From contig NZ_CALHVN010000012.1 in assembly GCF_938039245.1 (NCBI RefSeq), positions 1 through 64,000 on the forward strand: 64,000 nucleotides of DNA. The letters are read 5' to 3'. This DNA comes from an uncultured Campylobacter sp. Lineage in GTDB: Bacteria; Campylobacterota; Campylobacteria; Campylobacterales; Campylobacteraceae. Below, piece after piece: positions 27,100 through 37,987 of the stretch. Each line of letters opens with the position of its first letter. Positions within the stretch are counted from its first letter, which is position 1. The notes beneath the pieces were generated by a model. That model did not search any database, was not told the DNA's origin, and worked only from the letters and a program-made list of their open reading frames with translations. The translations under genes and the position numbers were made by a program.

Positions 27100-27786
27100 G
27101 TGAAAGATGCTGATTTTCCGCTTTACTCGCTCACTCCATTTACGACCCTAGACTACCCCGACAAAACGGCCTGTATAGCGTGGTTTGCAGGCTGCAACAT
27201 GCGCTGTGCCTACTGCTACAACGTCCCTATCGTCACGGGCGAAGGACAGATCAGCCGCGCCGAGTTTATCAAATTTTTAGACAAGCGCAAAGGTAAGCTT
27301 AGCGGCGTGGTTTTTAGCGGCGGCGAATGCACGCTTAGCCCGGCGTTTTTGCCGCTAGCTCGTGAAGTAAAGCCGCGCGGCTTTTCGCTCAAAGTTGATA
27401 CTAACGGCTCAAATTTGACCGCGATTGGGCAGGCTATCTCGCTAAATTTAATCGACTATATCGCGCTTGATTTTAAAGCGACGAAGGAAAAATTTCTCAA
27501 GGTTGCGGGCTCAAATTTGTATAAAAATTTCTTGCAAACGCTTGAGTTTTTGTTGCAAACCGGCTTTAAATTTGAGGTTAGAACGACGGTGCATGCGGAC
27601 TTGCTAGACGAGGCCGATATCTCTGCTATGAGCGGGATTTTGTACGAGCACGGATACAGAGGCGTTTATTACCTGCAAAATTTCCTAGACACGGGTGAAA
27701 ATTTCGGAAATTTGACGCAGGAAAAGGCTAAATTTGATCCAAATTTGATACGCTCGAATTTAGAAATAGGGCTTAGAAATTTTTAG
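27100..27786 (+). CDS. nrdG: NrdG-like radical SAM activating enzyme
   Basis: This 228-residue radical SAM protein has the cluster motif CNMRCAYC (Cys32, 36, 39) and a VVFSGGECTLSP glycine-rich SAM region. It resembles anaerobic ribonucleoside-triphosphate reductase activating proteins of the longer (NrdG2) type, which install the glycyl radical on NrdD. The start is GTG at 27100, 18 bases after the NrdD-like mini-gene. The full-length nrdD is not in the window. Other glycyl-radical activases share this architecture, so the substrate rests on the neighbour. Confidence 0.75.
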   Translation: MKDADFPLYSLTPFTTLDYPDKTACIAWFAGCNMRCAYCYNVPIVTGEGQISRAEFIKFLDKRKGKLSGVVFSGGECTLSPAFLPLAREVKPRGFSLKVDTNGSNLTAIGQAISLNLIDYIALDFKATKEKFLKVAGSNLYKNFLQTLEFLLQTGFKFEVRTTVHADLLDEADISAMSGILYEHGYRGVYYLQNFLDTGENFGNLTQEKAKFDPNLIRSNLEIGLRNF

Positions 27787-27825
27787 TAAATTTAGTCAAA
27801 TTTGACTTGCAAAAACGGTAAATTT

Positions 27826-28505
27826 TTATTTCCAGTTGTGATATTTACTGATTTTAATAAACATCACGATCTTTTTTAGCTCGGGCACGTCGCTTAGAGC
27901 CTGTACTTTTACGCTATACTCGCCTTTTTTAAGCTCTGCTCGGAGCAAAACTTTATCGTGCGTAAAGCCTCCGTTTGGAGCGCTGTACCATGAAGTCGCG
28001 CCGTATTTTGACAGATCAAAGGTCTCGGTTAGGGCGCTTAAATTTTGTTTTAGCTCGTTCACCTCGCCGCCTTTTATGTAGTTTATTTTGCGGTTTTGTA
28101 GAGATTTGAGCATAACTTTTAGCAATATTTTTTCGCCCGTACAGGCCACTTTTTCCTCTTCGCTCGTGCCCATGGGCTTCAGGGACGCCTTGCGTCGTAT
28201 AACCGTAGTAGCCGGCTAGCTTAGCGGCTGTAGACTTCTCGCAAAATCACTTCGTAAACTCGTCGCTGCCGTATCCCGGGAAGGCCTCCTCGCTGAGCTT
28301 TTCTTCCTCTTTTTGCTTTTGCGGATCTTGCGCGTAGATGAAACTTATCTCGTAGATACCTGCTTTTTTGACGGTAAATTTATATCGGTCGCGCTGCCGG
28401 CCTCAGGCATGCCAACCCTTTGTAAACGCCGTCATCAAGCGTATCACCTCCCAAAAACCAGATCCATAATAAAAAAACACCACTAAAAAGCAGCAAAAAT
28501 AAGCA
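27826..28505 (-). pseudogene. Decayed gene for a membrane-anchored/exported protein
   Basis: Only the last 115 residues (27826-28173) form an intact frame, starting at an internal-looking MGTSEEEK. Upstream on the same strand, related-looking coding stretches continue in different frames. These are a hydrophobic N-terminal segment (LFLLLFSGVFLLWIWFLGGD), then RDRYKFTVKKAGIYEISFIY ending in a stop after DEFTK, then GYYGYTTQGVPE shifted relative to the C-terminal frame. The simplest reading is one anchored beta-rich protein broken by at least two frame changes and a stop. I do not recognise the family. A run of assembly errors is an alternative. Confidence 0.55.
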
Positions 28506-28528
28506 AAATTTAATTCAAATTTGACGTT

Positions 28529-28963
28529 TTATCTGTTTGGCGCGTAGGTTTTTACCTCGTATAGCAAGAAATCATACACGCGCTGCTGCACGAGACCTTC
28601 GTATTCGTCGGCGTCGATGAGCCTGCGTAGGTGCTCGAAGTCAATCTTTAGCGCGTAGTTTTTGTTCGCTCTGATAGCCTGATCAATCGCTAAGAGCAAG
28701 CTATCAAGCGTCATCGGGTCTTTGCGTTTGATACGGGAGACATACTCTCTGGTGGTTTCGATAAGTACGCGTTTGCGGTTCTCGTCGCTACCGTAAATTT
28801 CGCTCGAGATATCGTATAAATTTGCAAAATCGTCCTCTTCGGGATTGAGTTTGGCCGAGATGATAGCCGCAAAGATCTTCGCGCGAAACTCCAGCGAGCG
28901 GTGGTGATAGACCAAAAACTCCCTAAACAACGACAAAAATTTACATTTTATATCAAATCCCAT
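28529..28963 (-). CDS. Conserved-looking hypothetical, 144 residues
   Basis: This is a soluble, all-helical, highly charged protein (LFREFLVYHHRSLEFRAKIFAAI near the N-terminus, then DFANLYDISSEIYGSDENRKR). No motif or family is recognised. It starts just upstream of the SRP RNA gene, which is on the opposite strand, and follows the decayed gene on the minus strand. The regular codon pattern and normal local composition support a real gene. Confidence 0.6.
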   Translation of the reverse strand: MGFDIKCKFLSLFREFLVYHHRSLEFRAKIFAAIISAKLNPEEDDFANLYDISSEIYGSDENRKRVLIETTREYVSRIKRKDPMTLDSLLLAIDQAIRANKNYALKIDFEHLRRLIDADEYEGLVQQRVYDFLLYEVKTYAPNR

Positions 28964-29010
28964 GTTGCCGCCTAAAATATATTTAAGTAAAATTTGAGTA
29001 AAATCGCTCT

Positions 29011-29118
29011 TGCCCTTTCTTAGACCTGTGCAATGTCTCTTCTAGGCACCGCTTCAGGGTGGGAACACAGCAGAGCACTTAGGCTAGGCGTGTGCCGCAG
29101 TCATCTGAGAGAGGGTTT
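29011..29118 (+). ncRNA. ffs: Signal recognition particle RNA (4.5S, small bacterial type)
   Basis: The apical SRP domain is recognisable: CTTCAGGGTGGGAAC followed by ACAGCAG, matching the conserved CAGG...GGAA...AGCAG loops bound by Ffh. The ends pair: GCCCTTTCTTAGA at about 29012 with TCTGAGAGAGGG at about 29104. A T-run (29116-29120) after the closing helix looks like its terminator and overlaps the last codon of the convergent HD-domain gene. A TAAAAT -10 lies at about 28999. The exact ends are approximate. Confidence 0.85.
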
Positions 29119-30348
29119 TTAAACCTGTAAAAGCGAAAAATGCTCCTTAAAATCATCGCAAACTTTTAAAAAATTCACTCCGTCCAAGCTCTGATTTTTC
29201 TGAAAGAATTTATCCATATTATTAAAGCCTTCGGTTAGTTCGTTTGACTTCACACCGTAGCTGATCGAGATCCCCGCTTCGAAAAACGCCGCGAGTTTAT
29301 CGCAAATTTTAAGCGCTTTGCCGTCGATGGCGTTAAATTTATCCTCGTTTACATTCTCCATCGTACCCTCGTGATGTAGAGGCTTTTTCTCACAAATTCT
29401 ATTTTCAAACTCGTTTTTGATAAATTTGCCGCCTTCCATACGGATACCGAGGATATAGCTAAACTCGTCTCTAAAATTTTCAGGCACGAAAGGCAAAATT
29501 TTCTCGTCTATCAGGCGCATTTCGTATTCGCTGATTATCTCGTTTAGTCCTTCGATACCGTATTTTACGGGGCTAATGATATCGCGCGTTAGCGACTCTG
29601 GCAGATCGTGAAAGAGTGCGCAAAAGAAGTTATTTTCTAGTCTCGTTTTGCAGGCCTTAACCTCAAGCGAGTAAAAATAACTCAAAATCGCCACGACCAA
29701 CATGTGGCCTAGAACCGCCGTTTCAGGGATGCGCGGCGTCTGCGCCCAGCGCTTTTGAAAGCGCAGTCTACCGGCTAGATCGACTAGCTTGGCCAGCTTT
29801 TGATTCATCACGATTTTGCGCACGCCTATTAACTCGTAATAATCCTCCAGCTCCTCCTCCACGCGCGCTTTTAGCTCGTCTATGTCACTTAAAAATTTGC
29901 TCGTTTGATAAACGATCGAAAACTCCCAGCGCGTCGCGAGATAGCTAGCGGCCTTTAGGATCAGGCGCTCTTTGGCGTGAGCTTTATCTTTGTGCGTGAG
30001 ATAGCGGCGCATACGATCTAAAAATTTACCGCCTTCGACGTCCTTTACGAGCCCTTCTAGTATCCCAAGTACCCAGGCGTTTATCTGCTCGTTTTTGGTT
30101 TTTTGCATCTGATGAAACACGTCCGGGCGTATATCCGTGACCACGACGCGCGCGAGAAACTCGAAAATACCCGCCTCTATGATGTAGTTCATATCGGCAT
30201 TATGCTCGAGTTTTGCGATGAAATACGCGATGATAAATTTATGCGCCTGCTTATCAAGCTCGACTAAATTCGTCATCTTCGGATAGTCGTTCCAGCGCGA
30301 GATAGACGCGGCTTTAAAGATGTGTTCGATTAGCTGCGCGCTTATCAT
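29119..30348 (-). CDS. HD-domain phosphohydrolase (YfbR-like)
   Basis: This is a 409-residue protein. An all-helical N-terminal half of unknown role precedes a metal-dependent HD domain. The visible ligands are H in LGHMLVVAI, then ALFHDLPESLTRDI (the HD pair), and a later Asp in IDGKALKICDKLAAFFEA. The layout resembles YfbR-type 5'-deoxynucleotidases, but the protein is about twice as long. The start (ATG 30348) overlaps the QueF stop by four bases, so the pair is coupled. The substrate is not readable. Confidence 0.75.
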   Translation of the reverse strand: MISAQLIEHIFKAASISRWNDYPKMTNLVELDKQAHKFIIAYFIAKLEHNADMNYIIEAGIFEFLARVVVTDIRPDVFHQMQKTKNEQINAWVLGILEGLVKDVEGGKFLDRMRRYLTHKDKAHAKERLILKAASYLATRWEFSIVYQTSKFLSDIDELKARVEEELEDYYELIGVRKIVMNQKLAKLVDLAGRLRFQKRWAQTPRIPETAVLGHMLVVAILSYFYSLEVKACKTRLENNFFCALFHDLPESLTRDIISPVKYGIEGLNEIISEYEMRLIDEKILPFVPENFRDEFSYILGIRMEGGKFIKNEFENRICEKKPLHHEGTMENVNEDKFNAIDGKALKICDKLAAFFEAGISISYGVKSNELTEGFNNMDKFFQKNQSLDGVNFLKVCDDFKEHFSLLQV

Positions 30349-31049
30349 TTATCGTCCGATTTTTTCACGACGCGAGCACGCTTTTCGCCGGCAAATTCAG
30401 GCTTTTTAAAGCCCTCTTTATTGCCCGTTCTTCGCGGTTTGTCGTCAAATTTATCTTTGCTCGCGCGAGGTTTTTTATCGCCGGTTTTTACGTCTCTTTT
30501 ACCAGTTCCGAAACTCTTACCACGAGAGCCGTCTTTGCTAAATTTAGACTCGCGTGCTCCGTAACCGCCTATACCAAAACTTCGATCGCCATCTCGCGTA
30601 AATTTCTCAAATTTTGGTGCTTCAAAGCTTTGTTCTTGCGTTTTTTTGATTATCTCGTCCGAGCAAATTTCGATTACGGTATGGACGTTGCCGCGCGGAT
30701 TAAAGTCGCCTGTGATCTTCATCCATTTTGGCGCTAGCTTTCGCTCTAAAACGCCGTAAATTTCGTTTATGCTATCTTCGTGACTGATGTTACGCGTCAT
30801 AAAACTGTTGATGTAGAGTTTGATTGCTTTTAACTCGACCACGAATTTAGCCGGCACGTATTCAAGATAAATCGTCGCAAAATCAGGATACCCCGAGCGC
30901 GGACATAAGCAACAAAACTCCGGCAGAGTGATTTTTATCTTATAGTCGCGTTCGTGCTTGTTTTCCCAGATTTCCAGGTCTTTTTCTACGTCAAATTCGC
31001 TTATTATTTTCTCGCCGTATTTTGGCTCTACGACCTCGTTTTCTTGCAT
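30345..31049 (-). CDS. queF: NADPH-dependent preQ0 reductase QueF with long basic tail
   Basis: Residues 1-135 form a single-domain (type I) QueF, which reduces preQ0 to preQ1 in queuosine synthesis. The nucleophile Cys49 lies in FCCLCPRSGYPDFATI (the usual Gln is Tyr here), followed by the substrate Asp, VELKAIKLYINSF and a GDFNPRGN strand. Family members stop near 130-150 residues. This one continues for about 100 more in a disordered tail rich in Lys, Arg, Gly, Asp and Ser with FGxGK-type repeats. The tail looks like an RNA-binding or disordered extension. It overlaps the HD gene by four bases. Confidence 0.88.
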   Translation of the reverse strand: MQENEVVEPKYGEKIISEFDVEKDLEIWENKHERDYKIKITLPEFCCLCPRSGYPDFATIYLEYVPAKFVVELKAIKLYINSFMTRNISHEDSINEIYGVLERKLAPKWMKITGDFNPRGNVHTVIEICSDEIIKKTQEQSFEAPKFEKFTRDGDRSFGIGGYGARESKFSKDGSRGKSFGTGKRDVKTGDKKPRASKDKFDDKPRRTGNKEGFKKPEFAGEKRARVVKKSDDK

Positions 31050-31058
31050 TTTTTTCCT

Positions 31059-32450
31059 TTAAATTTCTTTTGGCTTTTCTATAAAAAAGCCCTGCGCGAA
31101 GTCGGTCTGATAGCGCTCCACGACGTTAAAGAACTCCTCGTTCTCCACAAATCTCACAATAGTCTTCACGCCTAATCTTTTTGCGGTTAAATTTAGATTT
31201 TCAAACAGAGTTTTAAATTTGTCGTTTTTGATATTTTTGTTAAATTCTATGTCGTAGATAACAAAATCTATCGGCAAAAATTTAAAATACTCAAATCCGG
31301 CATTATTACCGCCGAATTTATTTAGCGCGAAGCGAAAACCTAGATTTTTATACTCCGTTAAGATTTCTTTAAATCTATTTATCTCGTCATACACTAGCTT
31401 CTCACAAAACTCGAAAATAACGCGATTTGGATCGATCTTTCCCATCTGTGCGAACTCTTTTATAAAATTTATAAATTTTATATTTCTAAGCGAGACGGAT
31501 GAAATTTCGATCATAAGCGGATCGTTATCTTTAAATTTAATTTCGGATAATTTTTTAATAATATTTATATCAAAAAGTACCTCGTAGCCGTTTTTATTTG
31601 CTATATTTTGTACTTTTCGCTTTGAGACTAGGCCTTGCATATCGGTATAAATTTTGATCAAAACGTTTTTTAAATTTTGTCCGAAGCGAAGGCTTTTAAC
31701 GAGTTGGGTTTGAAAAATAAATCTTTGCATATCGATGCAGTTGCAGACGTCTTTTTCAAGGTCGTCGGTAACGTCTACTTTATCCTCGCTATCTTCTTCG
31801 TTTAGCTTTTGGATGAGATAAGAGACCGTATTTTTAAGGCTTGCGGAGTGGTTTATATCTACGGCGTCAAATTTAATCTTTAACTCGATGTTATAAATCC
31901 CGTCGTTTAAAAGAGTCTTCTCAAAAACGCTTAAAAGATGGAGTAACTCGGTATTTTTACTCTCGCAAAAGATCAAAAAATACTCGTTTGAATATCTGCC
32001 GATAAGCGTATTCTTAGAGACTTTTTCGTTTAGAAATTTTTCTAGTCGCTCGACTAATCGTTTTAACAAAATATCGGTGCTTACAAAGCTATAACGCTCG
32101 TTTAGATCGTTTAAATTTTCGATCTTTAGCATTACCGCATTACCGCCACTCTTTCCTTTAAATTTAGAAGCCTGTTTTGAAAGTAGGCGTAAAATTTCAT
32201 CTCTACTAAAGGCCTTGGTTATCTGATCTAACGTGCTTGTTTGAAAGCTTTGATAAATTTTATAAACCGTAAAATAAACCTGACACAAAACTAAAATCGT
32301 GATCAAAATAATGTCGTCGGCTTCAAATTTAACCTCATCTTTTTTAATAAAAATATAAACTAAAATGATAATACTAAAAAAAAGTATCGAAGATACTTCA
32401 AGTGCGGTTTTAAACCGATGGGATCTCTCTTTTAGTTCTGATTTTAGCAT
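31059..32450 (-). CDS. Membrane protein with degenerate GGDEF and EAL domains
   Basis: This is a 463-residue protein with two N-terminal helices (about 18-65). A GGDEF-like domain follows in which the active-site motif is IGRYSNEYF, so GG and the acidic pair are lost. The EAL-like domain keeps EVL and QGFFIEKP, but DDFG-type metal residues are replaced (NKFGGNN) and KxD is missing. Both domains therefore look catalytically dead, so a c-di-GMP sensor or structural role is more likely than turnover. It begins one base after the gyrB stop. Confidence 0.8.
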   Translation of the reverse strand: MLKSELKERSHRFKTALEVSSILFFSIIILVYIFIKKDEVKFEADDIILITILVLCQVYFTVYKIYQSFQTSTLDQITKAFSRDEILRLLSKQASKFKGKSGGNAVMLKIENLNDLNERYSFVSTDILLKRLVERLEKFLNEKVSKNTLIGRYSNEYFLIFCESKNTELLHLLSVFEKTLLNDGIYNIELKIKFDAVDINHSASLKNTVSYLIQKLNEEDSEDKVDVTDDLEKDVCNCIDMQRFIFQTQLVKSLRFGQNLKNVLIKIYTDMQGLVSKRKVQNIANKNGYEVLFDINIIKKLSEIKFKDNDPLMIEISSVSLRNIKFINFIKEFAQMGKIDPNRVIFEFCEKLVYDEINRFKEILTEYKNLGFRFALNKFGGNNAGFEYFKFLPIDFVIYDIEFNKNIKNDKFKTLFENLNLTAKRLGVKTIVRFVENEEFFNVVERYQTDFAQGFFIEKPKEI

Positions 32451-32451
32451 C

Positions 32452-34764
<2,313 letters not shown>

Positions 34765-34778
34765 TTACCTTTTTATTT

Positions 34779-35846
34779 TTATAAATTTATCGGCATGATT
34801 ACCGTTTTTAGCTCGTTTGAGCTAACCGTGAAGGCTAAATTCGAGTCGTTAAATCCAAATTCGAAATATTCCTCTTCGATATTTTGCAAGAAATCAAGCA
34901 AATATCTATTTTTTACGCCGACGTAAATTTCGCTTTCAAGCCCCGTTGCAAAATCAATCGAAGTTTTAGCTTCAGAATTATCCTCTACTATGCTTTCAAA
35001 ACTTACCGTTTGCGGGGCAAATATTATTTTGGTACTTTCAGACATGATAGAGACGGTTTTTATACCTTCTATCATTTTATCTCTGCTTAATCTTAGACGT
35101 TTTTTTATCTCTTGCGGGATTACTCTATTATAATCCGGAAATTTACCGTTAATCAGCTTCGTAAAAAATTCGAAATTCGAGCTTTGAGCGATAAGAGTCG
35201 TATCGTCGTAGTAAATTTCTATTTTATCGAAAAATAGTTTTTGAATTTCGCCGATTGCTTTTTTCGGGATTATTAGCGAAAATTCACTCTGTGTAGGGGT
35301 TTCTAGTCTAAAGACGCTTAGCCTTTTAGTATCGGTTCCTACTATGTTTATGTAGTTTTGCTTTATGTCGATAAATGCGCCGTTTAGCTCAAATTTTGGA
35401 TTATTATTATCGATACTAGGGAATATTTTTTTTAGACTTCGACCTAGCATGACAGCATCGACTTCAAATTTATTTTTATTTTCTACAGTAGGAAAATTCG
35501 GAAAATCTTCAAATTTATACATAGGAAGTTTGTATTTTGAGTTTTTTTGCTTTATATAGAGATAGTTATTTAACGTCTCTAACGTAACTTCTTCGTCTTT
35601 TAGACTTCTTATGATATCAAGCAGTTTTTTACCGTTTGCGGTTGCGTTTCCTTCGTCCATGATTTTGACGTTTGAGAGTTTATAGGCTAGACCGATTTCG
35701 TGATCGGTTGCTTTGACGTTTAAAATACCGTCTTTAGCTGCTATAAATATATGCGAAGTTATAGCGCTTAAATCTCTTTTTTCTAAATAAGGATTAGCAT
35801 TGTTTATTACGCTTTCTAGAGCGTTTTTGTTAATTGCGACTTTCAT
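34779..35846 (-). CDS. dnaN: DNA polymerase III beta sliding clamp
   Basis: This is a 355-residue clamp of three similar domains. The N-terminal MKVAINKNALESVI and the C-terminal VIMPINL are characteristic of Campylobacterota DnaN. It encircles DNA and tethers polymerase III and other clamp-binding proteins. It lies between dnaA and gyrB. The 138-bp spacer to dnaA contains DnaA-box-like motifs. Confidence 0.95.
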   Translation of the reverse strand: MKVAINKNALESVINNANPYLEKRDLSAITSHIFIAAKDGILNVKATDHEIGLAYKLSNVKIMDEGNATANGKKLLDIIRSLKDEEVTLETLNNYLYIKQKNSKYKLPMYKFEDFPNFPTVENKNKFEVDAVMLGRSLKKIFPSIDNNNPKFELNGAFIDIKQNYINIVGTDTKRLSVFRLETPTQSEFSLIIPKKAIGEIQKLFFDKIEIYYDDTTLIAQSSNFEFFTKLINGKFPDYNRVIPQEIKKRLRLSRDKMIEGIKTVSIMSESTKIIFAPQTVSFESIVEDNSEAKTSIDFATGLESEIYVGVKNRYLLDFLQNIEEEYFEFGFNDSNLAFTVSSNELKTVIMPINL

Positions 35847-35893
35847 TTTTTTCCTTTTGTTTTTAAATTTCTTTTAGTAGCATTAGTAGGGGA

Positions 35894-35981
35894 CGTGAAA
35901 ATGTTAATATCCTTTTTTAGTCCCGTAGATAGGTATTTTGCGGCGTTAATAAAATATTGATTTTTTTCACTTTTATTCACG
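35894..35981. other. Origin region, dnaA-dnaN side: three DnaA-box-like motifs
   Basis: CATTTTCACG on the minus strand (35894-35903), TTTTTTCACT (35962-35971) and TTATTCACG (35973-35981) all share the TTCAC core of Campylobacterota DnaA boxes. They sit in an AT-rich spacer with stretches such as TTAATAAAATATTGA that could unwind. Related bacteria have a bipartite origin flanking dnaA; this would be the downstream half. Confidence 0.6.
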
Positions 35982-35984
35982 TTT

Positions 35985-37295
35985 TTACTCTTTGGTTAAA
36001 ATTTTATTTTTTAGTTCTTCGACGCGAACTTTAAAATATTCGTTCGTTTCGATTAGTTCGTTTATTTTTTTGATGCTGTGGCTTACGGCCGAGTGATCTT
36101 TCATGTTGAAAAACTGCGCGATCTGCGGCATCGAGTTTGGCGTCAAATTTTTAGCCAGATATATCACGATGCGTCTGGCCTCGACGATATTTTTTGAGCG
36201 CGATTTACTTTTCATGTCGCTAGGTTTTATATTTAGCTCTTTACTCACGGTTTCTACGATGCTCTCTAAATTTATATTTTCGCGTTTTTCTTTTATCTGA
36301 TCGCGCAGGATATTTTTAGCAAATTCTAGCGTGATTTCCTGCCTCATCAGCCTTGCGTAAGCGTTTAAATTTATTATCGCGCTTTCGATTTCTCGGATGT
36401 TATCGCCCATGTTTGTAGCGATGTAGTTTATGACGTCGGTACCAAGATAAATTTTATCAAATTCGCATTTTTTATTGATAATTGCGATTTTAGTATCAAG
36501 TTCTGGCGGCGTGATATCGGCGATGATACCCCATTCAAAACGCGTCCTTAGCCTATCTTCAAAGCCTTTTAGCAACTTTGGTTGGCGGTCTGAGGTCATC
36601 ACGATTTGGCCGTTTTTGGCGTGAATCTCGTTAAACGTATGAAAAAATTCCTCTTGGATTTTATCCGTTTTTCCTAAAAACTGCACGTCGTCGATGAGTA
36701 AAACGTCGCAGTTTCGGTACTTTTCGCGAAATCGCTCCATCGAGTGGTTGTTGAGATTATACGTAAAATCCGTGATAAACTGCTCGCTCGTGACGCAAAT
36801 AACCATTTTTCCGCCGTTTAGACAAAAATTTCCGACCGATTGTAAAAGGTGAGTCTTGCCAAGTCCCGTCGGGCCGTAGATGAAAAGAGGATTGTAAATC
36901 TTACCCGGCTGCTCGGAGACGGCTTTTGCGCTTAAAAAAGCAAATTGATTCGAGTCGCCGACGACGAAATTTTCAAAAGTGTAGCTTGGATTTAGCAGAC
37001 TGCTTTGCGCTTTTATCTCTTTGACGTCCACTTTTTTGGCCGGTTTGCTTGTGGTTTTGGTCGGGGCTTGGACTTCGACGACCGGTTTTTGCCCGGTTTT
37101 TACTTCAAAAAGATGAGCGATTTTAGCGGCGTATTTGGTCTGGATAAATTTGGCGATAATCTCGTTTGGCGCGTTAAATACGACGTTCGTCGAATTTGAG
37201 CTTTTTTCGTTAAATTTAAGCTGCTTGATGTAGCATTCAAATTCCGACGGTAAAATTTCTTTGGAAAGAAGCTCCAAAACCTCGTTTGCGACCAA
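35985..37295 (-). CDS. dnaA: Chromosomal replication initiator DnaA
   Basis: This is a 436-residue AAA+ initiator. Domain I occupies about 1-80 and a short linker follows. The ATPase has Walker A GPTGLGKTHL and Walker B LLIDDVQFL, and the arginine-finger region is in FEDRLRTRFEWG. Domain IV has the DNA-binding signature MKDHSAVSHSIKKI. It melts the origin by binding DnaA boxes. It is flanked on both sides by TTCAC-type motifs, and the downstream genes run away from the presumed origin on the leading strand. Confidence 0.97.
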   Translation of the reverse strand: MVANEVLELLSKEILPSEFECYIKQLKFNEKSSNSTNVVFNAPNEIIAKFIQTKYAAKIAHLFEVKTGQKPVVEVQAPTKTTSKPAKKVDVKEIKAQSSLLNPSYTFENFVVGDSNQFAFLSAKAVSEQPGKIYNPLFIYGPTGLGKTHLLQSVGNFCLNGGKMVICVTSEQFITDFTYNLNNHSMERFREKYRNCDVLLIDDVQFLGKTDKIQEEFFHTFNEIHAKNGQIVMTSDRQPKLLKGFEDRLRTRFEWGIIADITPPELDTKIAIINKKCEFDKIYLGTDVINYIATNMGDNIREIESAIINLNAYARLMRQEITLEFAKNILRDQIKEKRENINLESIVETVSKELNIKPSDMKSKSRSKNIVEARRIVIYLAKNLTPNSMPQIAQFFNMKDHSAVSHSIKKINELIETNEYFKVRVEELKNKILTKE

Positions 37296-37361
37296 ATTTT
37301 TGCCTTTAAGATTGATTCGCTAGATTTTATCTTAAATTTGTTAAAATGGCGTTGAAATTCG

Positions 37362-37393
37362 TTTTTTCACGGTGTGAAAAAAGCGTGAAAAAC
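37362..37393. other. Origin region, upstream of dnaA: three packed DnaA-box-like motifs
   Basis: Within 32 bases lie TTTTTTCACG, then its near mirror GTGTGAAAAAA, then GCGTGAAAAAC. That is three TTCAC-core boxes in alternating orientation. They sit between divergently transcribed dnaA and ruvC. Their density and position make this the likely upstream half of oriC and/or a dnaA autoregulatory site. Confidence 0.6.
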
Positions 37394-37409
37394 TATTGAA
37401 AAGGACGAG

Positions 37410-37886
37410 ATGAAAATTTTAGGAATCGATCCTGGATCGCGAAACTGCGGCTATGCGATCGTCGAAAAGACGCCCGTGAAAACTGTTTTGATCGAGGCGG
37501 GACTAATCAAAATAAAACCGAATTCTTTGCAGTATCAAATCACCGAACTTTGCGAGGGACTTGACCTAATTTTTAAAAATCATAAATTTGACGAAGTGGC
37601 GATCGAGGACATATTTTTCGCTTATAATCCAAAAACGGTTTTGAAGCTCGCGCAGTTTCGAGGGGCGCTCAGTCTTAAAATTTTGCAGCTTCACGGAGAT
37701 TTTGCCGAGTATACGCCGCTTCAGGTTAAAAAAACCGTCACAGGCAAAGCCAAGGCCGATAAAGAGCAGGTGGCCTTTATGGTTAAAAAAATCCTCGGTA
37801 TCACGAAGGAGATCAAGCCTCTTGACATCACCGATGCCATCGCTATAGCGCTAACGCATGCGAATAATTTGCGGCTGAAGGGTTAG
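37410..37886 (+). CDS. ruvC: Holliday junction resolvase RuvC
   Basis: This is a 158-residue endonuclease that cuts Holliday junctions as a dimer with RuvAB. The RNase H-fold acidic residues are visible in [14 protein letters not shown] (Asp7), [11 protein letters not shown] (Glu) and [12 protein letters not shown] (Asp). It starts with ATG at 37410 after AAAAGGA. It is the first gene on the other side of the presumed origin. Confidence 0.93.
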   Translation: MKILGIDPGSRNCGYAIVEKTPVKTVLIEAGLIKIKPNSLQYQITELCEGLDLIFKNHKFDEVAIEDIFFAYNPKTVLKLAQFRGALSLKILQLHGDFAEYTPLQVKKTVTGKAKADKEQVAFMVKKILGITKEIKPLDITDAIAIALTHANNLRLKG

Positions 37887-37987
37887 TTTTTAGCTAAGCT
37901 TATTAAAATTCGCGCTGAAATTTAGTTTATTTCGCAGCGTAATCGGTTAAATTTTGATGCTAAAATCCGGCGTAAATTTAATAAATT

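Noticed and set aside
30954..31175. 73-residue plus-strand ORF antisense to queF and the GGDEF-EAL gene
   Set aside because: It spans two real genes in antisense and has no start signals.
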